Positions 43,890 to 53,827 of a stretch of 64,000 nt of DNA are shown piece by piece. How positions within the stretch are numbered: position 1 is the stretch's first letter; each line of letters begins with the position of its first letter. This DNA comes from Halomonas sp. M20. Its GTDB lineage: Bacteria; Pseudomonadota; Gammaproteobacteria; Pseudomonadales; Halomonadaceae. The position numbers and the translations under genes are program-made. The stretch is taken from assembly GCF_020622265.1 (NCBI RefSeq), contig NZ_JACNMQ010000004.1:310001-374000 (forward strand). The letters run 5' to 3'. The notes under the pieces are model-generated. The model was given only the letters and a program-made list of their open reading frames with translations, ran no database searches and had not been told where the DNA came from.

Positions 43890-44567
43890 ATGAAATATCT
43901 CGCCTCGGGACTATTGTTATTGTGTTCGCTTCACGCCCAGGCCTTTGAACTGGATGAGTGGGGGGAATGGCAGGCCGCCACTCCCGCCTTTCAAAGTCAG
44001 ATCGAGCAAAGTCGCTGGCTCGAGGAGGCACAAATTCGGGTCCACGCCAGCGGACAGATGTTGTTCACGCCCTACGAGACAATGGCATGGCGTTGGGTTT
44101 CCCCGGTGCCACGCCTACTAGTACTCGAAAAAGCCGGACAACTGCTTGATCTAAGCCCACAGGACGACGAGGCTACGGCTACTCCTCCTTTAGAAAAGAG
44201 CGACGACAATCTGCCCGGCGAACAGCAGATCGCTACACTTTTGATGCATGCCTTGAGTGGCGATCTTGCCGCTTTGAAGAAGAGCTATCACTTGTTGTTG
44301 GAAGGCGATCGCGATGCTTGGGAAATCATTCTATTACCGCAGGATAGAAGCGAGACCGCTCCCAAGAAGCTTACCCTCAAGGGGGGGCGCTTCATCAACG
44401 AGCTTACCGCCATTTCCTCGGAAGATAACAAGCTGACGCTGGAACTCTCTGATCATCACCGCCTGGTGAATGCCGAAGGGCCACGATACCTCTTTCAAGC
44501 CCTGCAGGAAGAGGCGTTAGCGCAACAAGATAGCGAGCATGGCACCGGGAATGAAAATAAGGATTAA
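43890..44567 (+). CDS. Second LolA-like periplasmic protein
   Basis: Protein of 225 residues with a short signal peptide (MKYLASGLLLLCSLHAQA, 18 residues). The mature region resembles the LolA-like protein at 36459: FELDEWGEWQAATPAFQSQIEQSRWL, then RVHASGQMLFTPYETMAWRWVSPVP, followed by a disordered acidic insert and KLTLKGGRFINELTAISSEDNKL. The C-terminal tail is charged. It follows the APE operon after a 136-base gap that could hold its own promoter. It may be a diverged duplicate specialised for the same product, or an unrelated LolA paralogue. ATG 43890 has CAGGAA before it. Confidence 0.75.
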   Translation: MKYLASGLLLLCSLHAQAFELDEWGEWQAATPAFQSQIEQSRWLEEAQIRVHASGQMLFTPYETMAWRWVSPVPRLLVLEKAGQLLDLSPQDDEATATPPLEKSDDNLPGEQQIATLLMHALSGDLAALKKSYHLLLEGDRDAWEIILLPQDRSETAPKKLTLKGGRFINELTAISSEDNKLTLELSDHHRLVNAEGPRYLFQALQEEALAQQDSEHGTGNENKD

Positions 44568-44655
44568 GTTGTAACCCGCGGGGCCGATAGAACAACAAGC
44601 GGCCCCTTATCTGATATCGCCTGATATCGATGGTGGGTCTTCTTGAACCAGGCGC

Positions 44656-45276
44656 ATGAATCAGGGGAACTGCGTGCGTATAGCGATCATCCTCATCCTC
44701 CTGACCACCCTGGCACTGGGTGCGGCGGGCATCACGGTCAGTGGTCTGCACTGGCCATTGACTCAGGGGGCCTTGATCACGGTCAGCCTCTATGGACTGG
44801 TTTTGGTCGCTGGCATGGGGTTGCTGACACTGGTGACGGTGCTCGTGCTTACTCTGAGCTCGCAACAGCGCGCACTGCAGCAGAGTCTTGACGCGCAAAT
44901 GGATCAGCAACGGGGTCTGGTCCTCGTTCAGCTGACGGAGCGTTTTGTGCATCACGCAGAGGCCCTGCTCGAAAAGGAGAGTCTCGACCCCAACAAGCGC
45001 AGTGTGCAGCGCTGCCTGGCGGTCGATGCGCTACGCGGCAACAGTGGCCGCAGCGACCCCAATTATCAGCGCCTAGGCAGGCTGTTCGAATGGCTGGCGG
45101 AAGAAGAGGCTGCTCAAGATGATGCCTCCAGTAAGCGCCTGTTCGAACCGCTGCTGCGCCACTATGCGGAAATCGCCGATCAGCTTTGCCGTATCAACGA
45201 GACCGACGAAAAACGGCTGGAAGCGTTTTTACGCTACCAGCCGCAAGTCAAGCAGAGTGGCGAAGAGACAGTTTAG
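44656..45276 (+). CDS. Two-helix membrane protein of unknown function
   Basis: Protein of 206 residues with two membrane segments near the N-terminus (about residues 8-28, [18 protein letters not shown], and 38-65, [21 protein letters not shown]), followed by a helical cytosolic region that looks like a coiled coil ([20 protein letters not shown]) and ends in a charged tail. I recognise no family. Alternative start: the GTG at 44674, which has AGGGGA in front. Its 3' end overlaps the end of the convergent ridA gene by four bases. It may be the last gene of the preceding transcript. Confidence 0.65.
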   Translation: MNQGNCVRIAIILILLTTLALGAAGITVSGLHWPLTQGALITVSLYGLVLVAGMGLLTLVTVLVLTLSSQQRALQQSLDAQMDQQRGLVLVQLTERFVHHAEALLEKESLDPNKRSVQRCLAVDALRGNSGRSDPNYQRLGRLFEWLAEEEAAQDDASSKRLFEPLLRHYAEIADQLCRINETDEKRLEAFLRYQPQVKQSGEETV

Positions 45277-45635
45277 GAGTTCTTGATCGCGGCGGTCACG
45301 GTAATCTCTACCTTCAACTCTTCCGCCGGCATCTGTGCTACCACGCAGGTACGCGCCGGCGCATGGCCTTCCGGTACCCAGGCATCCCAGATCTCGTTCA
45401 TGGCGGCAATATCGCTGCCATCTTTCAGATAGATCGTGGCGGAGAGCAGATGCTCACGGTCGGAGCCGATCTCCCCGAGCAATGCATCCAGACGCGACAA
45501 CATGCTGTTGGTCTGCTCATTGATACTGCCCTGGCGCACATCGGGGCCGGCTACCTGGCCGCACAGATAGGCAACACCATTGTGAATGACGGCGCGACTC
45601 ATGCGAGTCTGGGTATCGTGACGCTGAAGTGTCAT
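45273..45635 (-). CDS. RidA/YjgF family enamine-imine deaminase
   Basis: Protein of 120 residues of the Rid superfamily. The family start [25 protein letters not shown] and the arginine motif [13 protein letters not shown] (Arg95) are present. The arginine suggests a functional deaminase of reactive enamine/imine intermediates from amino acid dehydratases. It forms a homotrimer in known structures. Which subgroup (Rid1-7) cannot be fixed from a glance. It lies 57 bases downstream of the universal stress gene on the same strand. Confidence 0.9.
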   Translation of the reverse strand: MTLQRHDTQTRMSRAVIHNGVAYLCGQVAGPDVRQGSINEQTNSMLSRLDALLGEIGSDREHLLSATIYLKDGSDIAAMNEIWDAWVPEGHAPARTCVVAQMPAEELKVEITVTAAIKNS

Positions 45636-45691
45636 GCAGGTTCCTTTTCTTGACGTGTATGTCCGTTGTCAGCGGACGGTTGAAAACAGAA

Positions 45692-46546
45692 TTAGCGTAA
45701 CAGTAACAAAGGAATACTCGCCTTGCGCAACATGGCAGTAGTGGTGCTACCCACCAGCAGGTGGCGAATGCGTGAATGCCCGTAGGCGCCCATTACCAGC
45801 ATGTCGATATCGTTTTCCTGTTTATAGGCCCGCAGAGTTGCCTCGACTTCCCCCGCCAGGATAGCGCCCTGCACCCCAAGGCCGGCGCGTCTCAGCGTAT
45901 CCAGCGCCCAATCTAGCTGAGCCCGGTAATCCGCCACCCCAGCCCCGACCATCACAATATGGAAACTGAGCCCCTTGAACAGCGGGCTGGCGGCGATCAT
46001 CTCGATGCCCTTGCGGGTGCTTTTTCCACCGTCGAAGGCAATCATGATGCGCTGCGGATCACGGTACTCTTCCGGCACCATCAGAATCGGCCGATGCAAT
46101 GCCCGCACCACCCGCTCCAGATTCGAGCCCACATGCTCGCTGGCCAGATGGGCCGATTCGCCCCGCTTGCCCAGTACCAGCAGGCGCGTCTCGCTTTCCA
46201 GCTCGCTCAAGGTCTCGACCAGCTCACCGTTGCGCTGGCGTGCCAATGGCTCCTCCACGCCTTGCTTACTGGCCCGCTCCTGCGCGGCATCCAGCATCGA
46301 GCGGCCCTGCTCCTGGGCAATGCGTGCGCGGCGTTCATCCAGGGAGGCAAGTTCTTCGAGAAGATGTTCCCGGCTACCCAGGCCAATGTTGCCGGAGAAA
46401 TTGCCCTCCTCCGGCGGCAGGTGGTTATCCAGCACATGCAGGAACGTCAGCGGCGCTGCAAGACGTTGACTGGCCCAGACGCCATAGTCACACACTGCCG
46501 TGGAGTAACCGGAGCCATCGATACAGGCCATTACGTGTTCGCTCAT
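45692..46546 (-). CDS. Universal stress protein, tandem Usp domains
   Basis: Protein of 284 residues with two Usp domains of about 145 and 135 residues. The first starts EHVMACIDGSGYSTAVCDYG and includes LLVLGKRGESAHLASEHVGSNLERVVRALHRPILMVP. The second starts RIMIAFDGGKSTRKGIEM and ends LVMGAYGHSRIRHLLVGSTTTAMLRKASIPLLLLR. The G-x2-G-x9-GS ATP-binding motif is clear in the second domain. It follows a SulP transporter gene by 72 bases; this pair recurs in marine gammaproteobacteria and suggests a joint role in anion homeostasis under stress. That link is inference. Confidence 0.9.
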   Translation of the reverse strand: MSEHVMACIDGSGYSTAVCDYGVWASQRLAAPLTFLHVLDNHLPPEEGNFSGNIGLGSREHLLEELASLDERRARIAQEQGRSMLDAAQERASKQGVEEPLARQRNGELVETLSELESETRLLVLGKRGESAHLASEHVGSNLERVVRALHRPILMVPEEYRDPQRIMIAFDGGKSTRKGIEMIAASPLFKGLSFHIVMVGAGVADYRAQLDWALDTLRRAGLGVQGAILAGEVEATLRAYKQENDIDMLVMGAYGHSRIRHLLVGSTTTAMLRKASIPLLLLR

Positions 46547-46618
46547 ACTGGGCTCCCTTGACGTTTTTCGTTGATCTCTTGCCCCGTTTCTAACCTATCC
46601 TGAATCCGTTGAACAGGC

Positions 46619-48109
46619 CTAATGCCCGCCCATCAGCTGCTCGACGGAATCCGGCTTGTCGTGAACCGCGAAACGGTCGACGATGGTCGCGCTCGCCTCA
46701 TTGAGGCCCACTACCTCGACCTCGGTCCCTTCCCGGCGAAACTTGAGCACCACCTTGTCCAGGGAGCCCACCGCGGTAATATCCCAGAAGTGGGCCCGAG
46801 AGAGATCGATCTTCACTCGCTCAACGCTCTCCTTGAAATCGAAGGCATCGATGAAGCGAACCGATGAGGTGAAGAAGACTTGACCGACCACGGTGTATTC
46901 CCGGGTACGTCCATCCACGCTCATTTCACTCCCGATATAAAGCACCTGCCCTACCTTATTGGCAAAGAACAGCGACGCCAGAAGCACCCCGACAAATACG
47001 CCAATGGCCAGGTTGTGGGTGGCGACCACCACGATGACGGTGGCCACCATGACGATATTGGTGCTCATTGGATGCTTCTTGAGATCTCGCAACGACTCCC
47101 AGCTGAAGGTACCGATGGACACCATGATCATCACCGCCACCAGGGCAGCCATGGGAATCTGGGACACCCAGTCGCTCAGGAACACCACCATCAGCAGCAG
47201 CACGACGCCGGCCACCAGGGTAGACAGCCGAGTACGGCCACCGGACTTCACGTTGATCACCGACTGGCCGATCATGGCGCAACCCGCCATACCGCCAAGC
47301 AGGCCGGAGCCGATGTTGGCGATCCCCTGGCCCTTGCACTCCCGGTTCTTGTCGCTCGGGGTATCCGTCAGTTCATCGACGATGGTGGCGGTCATCATGG
47401 ATTCCAGCAGACCGACCACAGTCAGCATCACCGAGTAGGGAAAGATGATCTTCAGCGTCTCGAGGGTCAGCGGCACGTCCGGCCACAGGAATACCGGCAG
47501 GGTATCCGGCAGCTCGCCCATGTCACCCACGGTACGAATATCCATGCCACTGATCATGTAAACAGCAGTAAGCACCAGGATGCATACCAGCGGCGATGGC
47601 ACCGCGCGACCGATCTTCGGCAGCAGCGGGAATAGATAGATGATGCCGAGGCCTGCGGCGGTCATGACATAGACATGCCAGGTGACCCCGGTCAGCTCCG
47701 GCAGCTGTGCCATGAAAATCAGGATCGCCAGCGCGTTGACGAAGCCAGTGACTACGGAGCGGGAAACGAATCGCATCAGATCCGCCAGGCGCAGATAGCC
47801 CGCGACGATCTGCAGCACGCCGGTGAGCAGCGTGGCCGCCAGCAGATACTCGAGCCCGTGCTCTCTGACCAGGGTCACCATCAATAGCGCCATGGCGCCG
47901 GTAGCAGCAGAGATCATACCGGGCCGGCCGCCGACGAAAGCGATGATCACGGCGATACAAAACGACGCATACAGGCCGACCTTGGGATCGACGCCGGCGA
48001 TGATCGAGAAGGCGATTGCCTCGGGAATCAATGCCAGGGCGACAACGATGCCGGCCAGCAGATCGTTCTTGATATTGGAAAACCAGGCGTGGTGGATGGA
48101 TCGAATCAT
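46619..48109 (-). CDS. SulP-family anion transporter with STAS domain
   Basis: Membrane transporter of 496 residues with about 10-12 helices (residues 1-390; [28 protein letters not shown] is the SulP signature) and a C-terminal cytosolic STAS domain (about 395-490; [23 protein letters not shown]). Substrates in the family are sulfate, bicarbonate and other anions; BicA-type bicarbonate uptake is one possibility in marine bacteria, but the sequence alone does not decide. Upstream of and probably cotranscribed with the universal stress protein gene. Start supported by GGAACCGAGA. Confidence 0.9.
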   Translation of the reverse strand: MIRSIHHAWFSNIKNDLLAGIVVALALIPEAIAFSIIAGVDPKVGLYASFCIAVIIAFVGGRPGMISAATGAMALLMVTLVREHGLEYLLAATLLTGVLQIVAGYLRLADLMRFVSRSVVTGFVNALAILIFMAQLPELTGVTWHVYVMTAAGLGIIYLFPLLPKIGRAVPSPLVCILVLTAVYMISGMDIRTVGDMGELPDTLPVFLWPDVPLTLETLKIIFPYSVMLTVVGLLESMMTATIVDELTDTPSDKNRECKGQGIANIGSGLLGGMAGCAMIGQSVINVKSGGRTRLSTLVAGVVLLLMVVFLSDWVSQIPMAALVAVMIMVSIGTFSWESLRDLKKHPMSTNIVMVATVIVVVATHNLAIGVFVGVLLASLFFANKVGQVLYIGSEMSVDGRTREYTVVGQVFFTSSVRFIDAFDFKESVERVKIDLSRAHFWDITAVGSLDKVVLKFRREGTEVEVVGLNEASATIVDRFAVHDKPDSVEQLMGGH

Positions 48110-48257
48110 TCTCGGTTCCGTTGGGTTGTTCTAGCGCGCAGCCAGCATCGAACGCAGCCTGCAGCAAACGCAAGAAGCGCCGCGCCGCAACGAACAAGGC
48201 GGTGAATACACATCGGGAAATGGCAGCCGCGCATTCTATCAGCTAGCCGATGTCACT

Positions 48258-49166
48258 TCACCCTGCCGGCTTTATGCCGGCCGCCTCGAGCCGACGCTTT
48301 TGAATACGGCGATCAATGAGGTTCTTGACCAGCAGGGTGCCAATGATCAGGGCGCCGCCGATAAACGCCAAGTTCGACGGCTGCTCGTGAAGTATCCACC
48401 ACACCCATAGAGTGCCGGCGACGGTTTCCAGCAAAAATAGCAGGCTGACCTCCGCGGAAGGCAAATACAGCGGCCCACGCTGAACCAGCGTAAAGCCCAT
48501 GGGAATCAAGATCAGACACAGCAGCACCAGCAAGCTGGCTTGATCCGCACTGGGCAACGCCACGCCTCCGCTGGCAAGCAAAGGCGCCGTTGCCGCCACC
48601 ATCAACCCCGCCAGGGTCAGCATCGGACTCATGTCGATGCCCGGACGAGTACGACACAGGGTAAAATTGGCCGCCAGGGTAAACGCCGCCAACAAGGCGA
48701 AGCCGTTGCCGACCCAGGAACCGGTGCCGGCATCGTCGAACACGATCAAGGAGGTGCCCAGCAGGCACAGGGCAATGGCAATCCAGGTTCGAAGGGGGAG
48801 ATGCTCCTGCAGGAAAAAACGTGACAGTAGCGCTGCAATCAAGGGGGCGCCGGCCAGGATCATCAATACATTGCCGCCCTTGGTGTATTGATTGCCCAGC
48901 ACGAAGCCATAATTCGATAGAGTGAAAAGTACGGCAACACCGAGTCCAACCCAGCCGCAGTGCAAGAATGAGGTAACGGTATAACGCCTGTTACGCAGCA
49001 TCACGATGATCAGGAAACCCAGCGCCGTCAGCAGGCCTCGCCAAAACAGCATCTGGCTATCCGGCAGGTCGATCAGCTTGATCAGCAAGGCATCCGGGGA
49101 AATGATCAGCGGGCCTGCCGCCGTCAGCAGCAGGCCCTTTTGTCGAAAGGAGAGATTGGAAAACAA
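48258..49166 (-). CDS. DMT-superfamily (EamA) transporter
   Basis: Inner-membrane protein of 302 residues with ten hydrophobic segments in two EamA repeats (residues about 8-145 and 158-290; typical pieces MLFWRGLLTALGFLIIVML, GAPLIAALLSRFFLQEHLPLRTWIAIALCLLGTSLI, and VSLLFLLETVAGTLWVWWILHEQPS). Members export or import amino acids and other metabolites. The start appears to be TTG (49164-49166) with GAGGAC before it. It is separate from the SulP unit by about 150 bases and its substrate is unknown. Confidence 0.87.
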   Translation of the reverse strand: MFSNLSFRQKGLLLTAAGPLIISPDALLIKLIDLPDSQMLFWRGLLTALGFLIIVMLRNRRYTVTSFLHCGWVGLGVAVLFTLSNYGFVLGNQYTKGGNVLMILAGAPLIAALLSRFFLQEHLPLRTWIAIALCLLGTSLIVFDDAGTGSWVGNGFALLAAFTLAANFTLCRTRPGIDMSPMLTLAGLMVAATAPLLASGGVALPSADQASLLVLLCLILIPMGFTLVQRGPLYLPSAEVSLLFLLETVAGTLWVWWILHEQPSNLAFIGGALIIGTLLVKNLIDRRIQKRRLEAAGIKPAG

Positions 49167-49236
49167 GGCGTCCTCGACGGCAATTCAGGCAGCGTTCAAG
49201 CCTGCTCAAATCAGACGTCGAAAACAAGTGAGCGGA

Positions 49237-50121
49237 TCAGATATCTTTAGAATCCGCGTCGCCTCCCGTGCCATGCCCGGGACTAGCAGGTGCCGATCCA
49301 GGCGTTGGCTGCGGGCCAGCGCCGCCTTTAACCATCGTCTTGAAAACGTCCATGATATCCAGGGGCAGGGGGAACACGATGGTGGAGGCGTTCTTGTTGC
49401 TCATGTCACTCATGGTCTGCAGATAACGCAGCTGCAGGGATGCGGTATTGCCGGACATGACATTGGCCGCCTCGACCAGTTTTTTTGAGGCCTGCAGCTC
49501 CCCTTCCGCATGAATGACCTTGGCGCGACGTTCCCGCTCCGCTTCCGCCTGCCGGGCAATGGCGCGAATCATGCTTTCATCAAGATCCACATGCTTGATC
49601 TCCACGTTGGCCACTTTGATACCCCACTCCTCGGTCTGGGTGTCGATGATCTCCTGAATGTCGTCGTTGAGCTTGTCCCGCTCCGAGAGCATTTCATCCA
49701 GATCGTGCTTGCCCAGCACCGAGCGCAGAGTGGTCTGGGCCAGCTGGCTGGTGGCAACGGTGAAGTTCTCTACCTGAATGATCGCCTTTTCCGGGTCCAC
49801 GACGCGAAAATAGAGTACCGCATTGACCCGCACGGTGACGTTGTCCCGGGAGATCACATCCTGCTCCGGTACGTCCATGGTGACCACCCGCAAATCCACC
49901 ACCTCCATCTTCTGAATGATGGGAATGATGATGAACAGGCCCGGCCCCTTGACCGCCTGATAGCGACCCAGGAAGAACACCACGCCGCGCTTGTACTCCG
50001 GCAGAATACGAATCGACGCTGCCAACAGCAGCAACACCAACACCACGGGAACGAGATAGGATACCCACATGGAAACATCTCCTCGGATTGCCTCGAGCAG
50101 AGGCTGAATGAATTCATTCAT
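49237..50121 (-). CDS. SPFH-domain protein, slipin/stomatin type
   Basis: Membrane-anchored protein of 294 residues. A hydrophobic segment at about 18-40 ([34 protein letters not shown]) is followed by an SPFH domain (about 45-200; [27 protein letters not shown] and [22 protein letters not shown]) and a coiled region ([20 protein letters not shown]). The C-terminal 30 residues are Pro/Gly-rich. Such slipins form oligomers in the membrane together with NfeD proteins. Its start overlaps the stop of the nfeD gene (four bases), so the two form one unit. Confidence 0.92.
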   Translation of the reverse strand: MNEFIQPLLEAIRGDVSMWVSYLVPVVLVLLLLAASIRILPEYKRGVVFFLGRYQAVKGPGLFIIIPIIQKMEVVDLRVVTMDVPEQDVISRDNVTVRVNAVLYFRVVDPEKAIIQVENFTVATSQLAQTTLRSVLGKHDLDEMLSERDKLNDDIQEIIDTQTEEWGIKVANVEIKHVDLDESMIRAIARQAEAERERRAKVIHAEGELQASKKLVEAANVMSGNTASLQLRYLQTMSDMSNKNASTIVFPLPLDIMDVFKTMVKGGAGPQPTPGSAPASPGHGTGGDADSKDI

Positions 50122-51626
50122 GTTGACGATGCATCGGAATCGGGCTCTACACGGTAAGGCGCTACCTCAACGGTCAGGCCATCGATGGACATGACCTGAA
50201 CACGCTGATCCTTGCGTACTGCCTCACCACTACGGGCGTTCCAGCGTTCGCCGCGCAAGCGGACATGTCCTCGATGATCAAAATCTTCCAACGCGATCGC
50301 GGTCATGCCGATCATCTCCTCCTCGCCGCTAAGCGGGGGTCGCTTGCGCAGCCCGACGAAGCGTATCGCTACCCACAGCAACAATCCGGCGGCCACAAAG
50401 GCCACACCCGCTATCAAAGGAATCGATACCGCCATGTTTTCGTCATCCATCAAGATTATCGAGCCCACTACGAAAGCGATGATGCCGCCGATACCGAGAA
50501 TACCGAAACTCGGCATCAGCGCCTCGCCGACGATCAGTCCCAGTCCCAACAGTATCAATGCTAGCCCAGCATAGTTGATCGGCAGCACCTGAAAAGCGAA
50601 CAGCGCCAGCAGCAGACAAATGGCGCCGATGGTGCCCGGCACCAGGGCACCGGGATTGATCAATTCGAAGATCAGGCCGTAGATGCCGATGATCATCAGG
50701 AAATAGGCGATGTTGGGATCGGCGATGATCGACAGAAGCTCGGTGCGCCAATCCGGATCGAAACGCTCGATGGCGAGATCCACGGTTTCTAGCGTCTCTC
50801 TGCCGCCGCTCATGACCACCTCGCGGCCATCGATCTGGGTCAGCAGGTCCTCTACGTCAGTCGCCACGACGTCAGCGACGTTCTGCTCCAGCGCCTCTCG
50901 CGCGGTGAGATTCACCGCCTCTCGCACCGCCAGCTCGGCCCAGTCCGCGTTACGCCCGTGACGCTCCGCCAAAGTGCGAATATAGGCGACCGCGTCTTCG
51001 AGCACCTTGCGTTCCATGGCGGTCTCGCCGCGACGTTTCCCGTCGCCGGCTTCCTGGCTCTGATTCTGGGCCTGTTTTTCATCCTGCTGCCCATCGCCGG
51101 AAGACGACTCTTCGGCCTGCTCGTCCTGATCAGACTTATTGGAAGGCTCTGACTGGTCGGGCTCATCCTCTTCCGAACCGGGCATTCCTCCGCCGCCGAG
51201 CTGCACCGGCGTGGCTGATCCTAAATGAGTGGAAGGCGCCATGGCGGCAACGTGGCTGGCTAATAATAAATAGGTGCCCGCACTGGCGGCCCGTGCCCCG
51301 GAGGGCGCGACATATACCGCTACCGGCACTTCTGATGCGAGCATGGCGCTGATCATGCTCCGCATTGAGGAGGCCAAGCCTCCCGGCGTATCGAGTCTCA
51401 GGATCGCCAGGGCGGCATTCTGCTCTTCCGCCCTTTCCAGACCGCGCTGAAAATAGTCGCTGGTTGCAGGGTTGATGCTGCCGTCGATGGTCATCACCAG
51501 AGCACTTTGCTGCCCCGCCTGCTCTTCCTGGGCAGCCGCCAGGAAAGCCAGCACCAGGCCGCTGAGTAAACACAGCAGCCATAAGGCACGGTAGCGATTG
51601 GACAGGATATGACGAGTGCCTGGCAT
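50118..51626 (-). CDS. NfeD-family membrane serine protease (NfeD1b type)
   Basis: Protein of 502 residues. Signal or anchor segment at 12-32, ClpP-like protease domain at about 40-280 (nucleophile Ser115 in [16 protein letters not shown]; likely base Lys207 in [13 protein letters not shown]), four to five membrane helices at about 305-430, and a C-terminal NfeD OB-fold domain ([25 protein letters not shown]). The partner slipin gene overlaps downstream, as in the archaeal STOPP operon where the protease cuts stomatin. An acidic, Gln/Ser-rich insert at about 150-200 is longer than usual and probably disordered. Role: membrane microdomain or protein quality control. Confidence 0.92.
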   Translation of the reverse strand: MPGTRHILSNRYRALWLLCLLSGLVLAFLAAAQEEQAGQQSALVMTIDGSINPATSDYFQRGLERAEEQNAALAILRLDTPGGLASSMRSMISAMLASEVPVAVYVAPSGARAASAGTYLLLASHVAAMAPSTHLGSATPVQLGGGGMPGSEEDEPDQSEPSNKSDQDEQAEESSSGDGQQDEKQAQNQSQEAGDGKRRGETAMERKVLEDAVAYIRTLAERHGRNADWAELAVREAVNLTAREALEQNVADVVATDVEDLLTQIDGREVVMSGGRETLETVDLAIERFDPDWRTELLSIIADPNIAYFLMIIGIYGLIFELINPGALVPGTIGAICLLLALFAFQVLPINYAGLALILLGLGLIVGEALMPSFGILGIGGIIAFVVGSIILMDDENMAVSIPLIAGVAFVAAGLLLWVAIRFVGLRKRPPLSGEEEMIGMTAIALEDFDHRGHVRLRGERWNARSGEAVRKDQRVQVMSIDGLTVEVAPYRVEPDSDASST

Positions 51627-51685
51627 GGCGTCCCCGCTTGATATCTACTGGCTGTTTTTAAACAGTCAGTGTCGCTGTAGCGCAA

Positions 51686-53572
51686 TTAATTTGGCGTTTG
51701 AAGCTTCTTATACAGACCCTGGGAATCCTGTTGGGTTTCATGATTGGCGCCGGGATTCCCCGTGTCGTCGCTGTTTTCGCGTTCTTGAGACTCGTCGCGT
51801 GCGCTCTCTTTTCCATTACTTTCACTAGCTTCATTGCCGCCACCACCATCGTCATCTCCGCCATCGATCACCTCGCCCAGGGTCTCGATGGGGGAGGAAA
51901 CCAGGTTCTGCAACGCCTTGCGAATGGCCTGACCGGCGATATCCCCAAATTCGATGGAGCCGGATTTATCCAGCGGTATGGTAAAGGGAATCTCGAGTTC
52001 GATAGTGCCATCATCGTTGCGCAATACGCCGATCAAGGTCTTCACCGGTAAATCCGTGGCGGAGGCGTCGACCTGCTCGCCTAGCCTGATCCGACGTAGC
52101 ACGAGCTGGTTGTCGGTTTTGAGTTGGCCATCCTCCAGCCGGTAATCGAGATCGAGGCTCACCTCGCCCTGCTCGATTTCATACCCTGCAAACCGACGCA
52201 GATAAGGTGCGAAGGTAGCCAGACGCATTCGCTCGAAATGCATCTCGAAATTGCCCTGCCAAGGGTCGCTCAATGGATCGTAGGTGCCTTGGATATTCAG
52301 TGGAGAACCATCCGATACCTGGCCCTTCAACGAAAGTTTACCCCCGCCCTGCTGCGAGGAGGAAAGCTCATTCCACTCACCTTGTAGCGCTGAAAAATCG
52401 ATCTCGAAGGGCTCGGCCAAATGCCGATCGGCAAAGACCATTGCTCCCTTTTCGATAACGAGTTCGTTTAGGGCGTAGCGCATCGACGAAGAAGATTTTT
52501 GCTCCGCCTTGCCCTGCCCTGACTTTTCCTGATTCCGCTCATCGGGAGGCGTCCAGGCAGAGAGGTTGGTTCCCATCTGCTCGTTGATGACCACTTTGGA
52601 CCAGGGTTCCTGAAGGGTGATGCGCTCAGCCTCCAGTCGGGGCTGGTCGAGCTCGAACAAGAAGCTATCGATATCGACATGGGTTGCCCGGGCGATCTGC
52701 TGCTCACCGTCGGGTTCTAGCATTACCACATCATGCAGGTCCGCATCACCACTGATGCGCATCCCCGCATCCGTTGCCTCTCCTGTTTGCATTCTTGCCT
52801 GGGTGCCCAGCATTCCTTCTTTCGTCCGGGCGCTTACCACGTTGTCCAGATAGCCGGAAAGCGCAGTCAATGGCAGTTTTTCAGCGGTCATGTCCACGTC
52901 CATCTGCCAAGGCGAGAACTTCATCCTGCCTTGGGCGCTCAAGTCCGCACCCTGGAGTCGGGACTGGCTCTGCAATGAAAACGGCGCATCGGAGGTATTG
53001 TCGTACCCCTCGGCATCCAGACTCACTTGCTCGAAAGAGAGCGTGACCGGTTCATCGGTACGTCGATTGATCCAGTCGAACCGACCGTCGCTGGCGGTAA
53101 TCCGTTCGATCAGAATCGGGGTGGGCTGTTGATTGTTGTTTTTGTCGCTGCCAGCGAACATCTCGACGAGGTTCCAGTTTCCATCTTCCTGCCAGATGAG
53201 CTGCAGGCGAGGTGCCTGAATGCCCAAGCGTTCAAGACGCCAGCCCGGCGACCACAGCGAGCGCCACGCCACGTTCGCCTCAATACGCTCGCCAGAGAGC
53301 ACCGGCGTTTGCGCCTGACCGGCAACCTGCACATTCTCGAACGTCAACTCCAGGGTAAACGGATTATCGATCGCAACGTTCTCGATGGTGGTCTCGCGCC
53401 CGGTGATGGAAGAGAACGTCGACTCCAGGCGTTGCTCGATGTAATACGGCAGCGCCCAGAGCCAGGCGATCAGCAGCAGCCCCACCACCACGATCAAAAT
53501 CAATGGAATGAGCCACCAGCGCTTGACCGATGACTGGCCACGACGCGATGCCTTTTGATGTATCGAAACCAT
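51686..53572 (-). CDS. DUF748/AsmA-like envelope protein
   Basis: Protein of 628 residues with an N-terminal membrane anchor (about residues 20-42, WWLIPLILIVVVGLLLIAWLW) and a long periplasmic region. It matches DUF748, an AsmA-superfamily group with repeating-beta-groove character (YYIEQRLESTFSSITGRETTIENVAIDNPFTL; PFTIPLDKSGSIEFGDIAGQAIRKALQNLVSSP). Family members may help lipid transport across the periplasm. The last 55 residues are acidic, low-complexity and disordered (DGGDDDGGGGNEASES). It stands alone. The ATG has a GGGAGGG site. Confidence 0.85.
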   Translation of the reverse strand: MVSIHQKASRRGQSSVKRWWLIPLILIVVVGLLLIAWLWALPYYIEQRLESTFSSITGRETTIENVAIDNPFTLELTFENVQVAGQAQTPVLSGERIEANVAWRSLWSPGWRLERLGIQAPRLQLIWQEDGNWNLVEMFAGSDKNNNQQPTPILIERITASDGRFDWINRRTDEPVTLSFEQVSLDAEGYDNTSDAPFSLQSQSRLQGADLSAQGRMKFSPWQMDVDMTAEKLPLTALSGYLDNVVSARTKEGMLGTQARMQTGEATDAGMRISGDADLHDVVMLEPDGEQQIARATHVDIDSFLFELDQPRLEAERITLQEPWSKVVINEQMGTNLSAWTPPDERNQEKSGQGKAEQKSSSSMRYALNELVIEKGAMVFADRHLAEPFEIDFSALQGEWNELSSSQQGGGKLSLKGQVSDGSPLNIQGTYDPLSDPWQGNFEMHFERMRLATFAPYLRRFAGYEIEQGEVSLDLDYRLEDGQLKTDNQLVLRRIRLGEQVDASATDLPVKTLIGVLRNDDGTIELEIPFTIPLDKSGSIEFGDIAGQAIRKALQNLVSSPIETLGEVIDGGDDDGGGGNEASESNGKESARDESQERENSDDTGNPGANHETQQDSQGLYKKLQTPN

Positions 53573-53827
53573 CGAACCCTCCCTGGGATATGAAGAACGG
53601 CCTGTCCTTTACAAAAATGGCATACATTCAATCAAAACCCAGCAGCTCAATACTTTTTCACTAAATAATTAACCCCACTGTCACAAAGATTCACGGCTAT
53701 ACCTGAAAAACGCGGTTGTTGTTTGCGCCATGTTACGAAGATGATCGCAACGACCTGGAATTAAAGGTTCGTTCTACGTCATCGCAGCGGCTCGGACCAT
53801 GCTAGAACTCAAATGATGAGGCACGCC
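53573..53827. other. Intergenic region between DUF748 and formamidase genes
   Basis: About 255 bases, AT-richer than its surroundings, between two divergent genes; promoters for both should lie here. I looked for a sigma-54 -24/-12 pattern, expected for amide-nitrogen genes, and found no convincing match. No small gene or RNA is recognised. Confidence 0.4.

Noticed and set aside
53573-53827. Sigma-54 promoter for the formamidase operon
   Set aside because: I found no GG-N10-GC pattern with the right surroundings; a sigma-70 promoter is equally possible.
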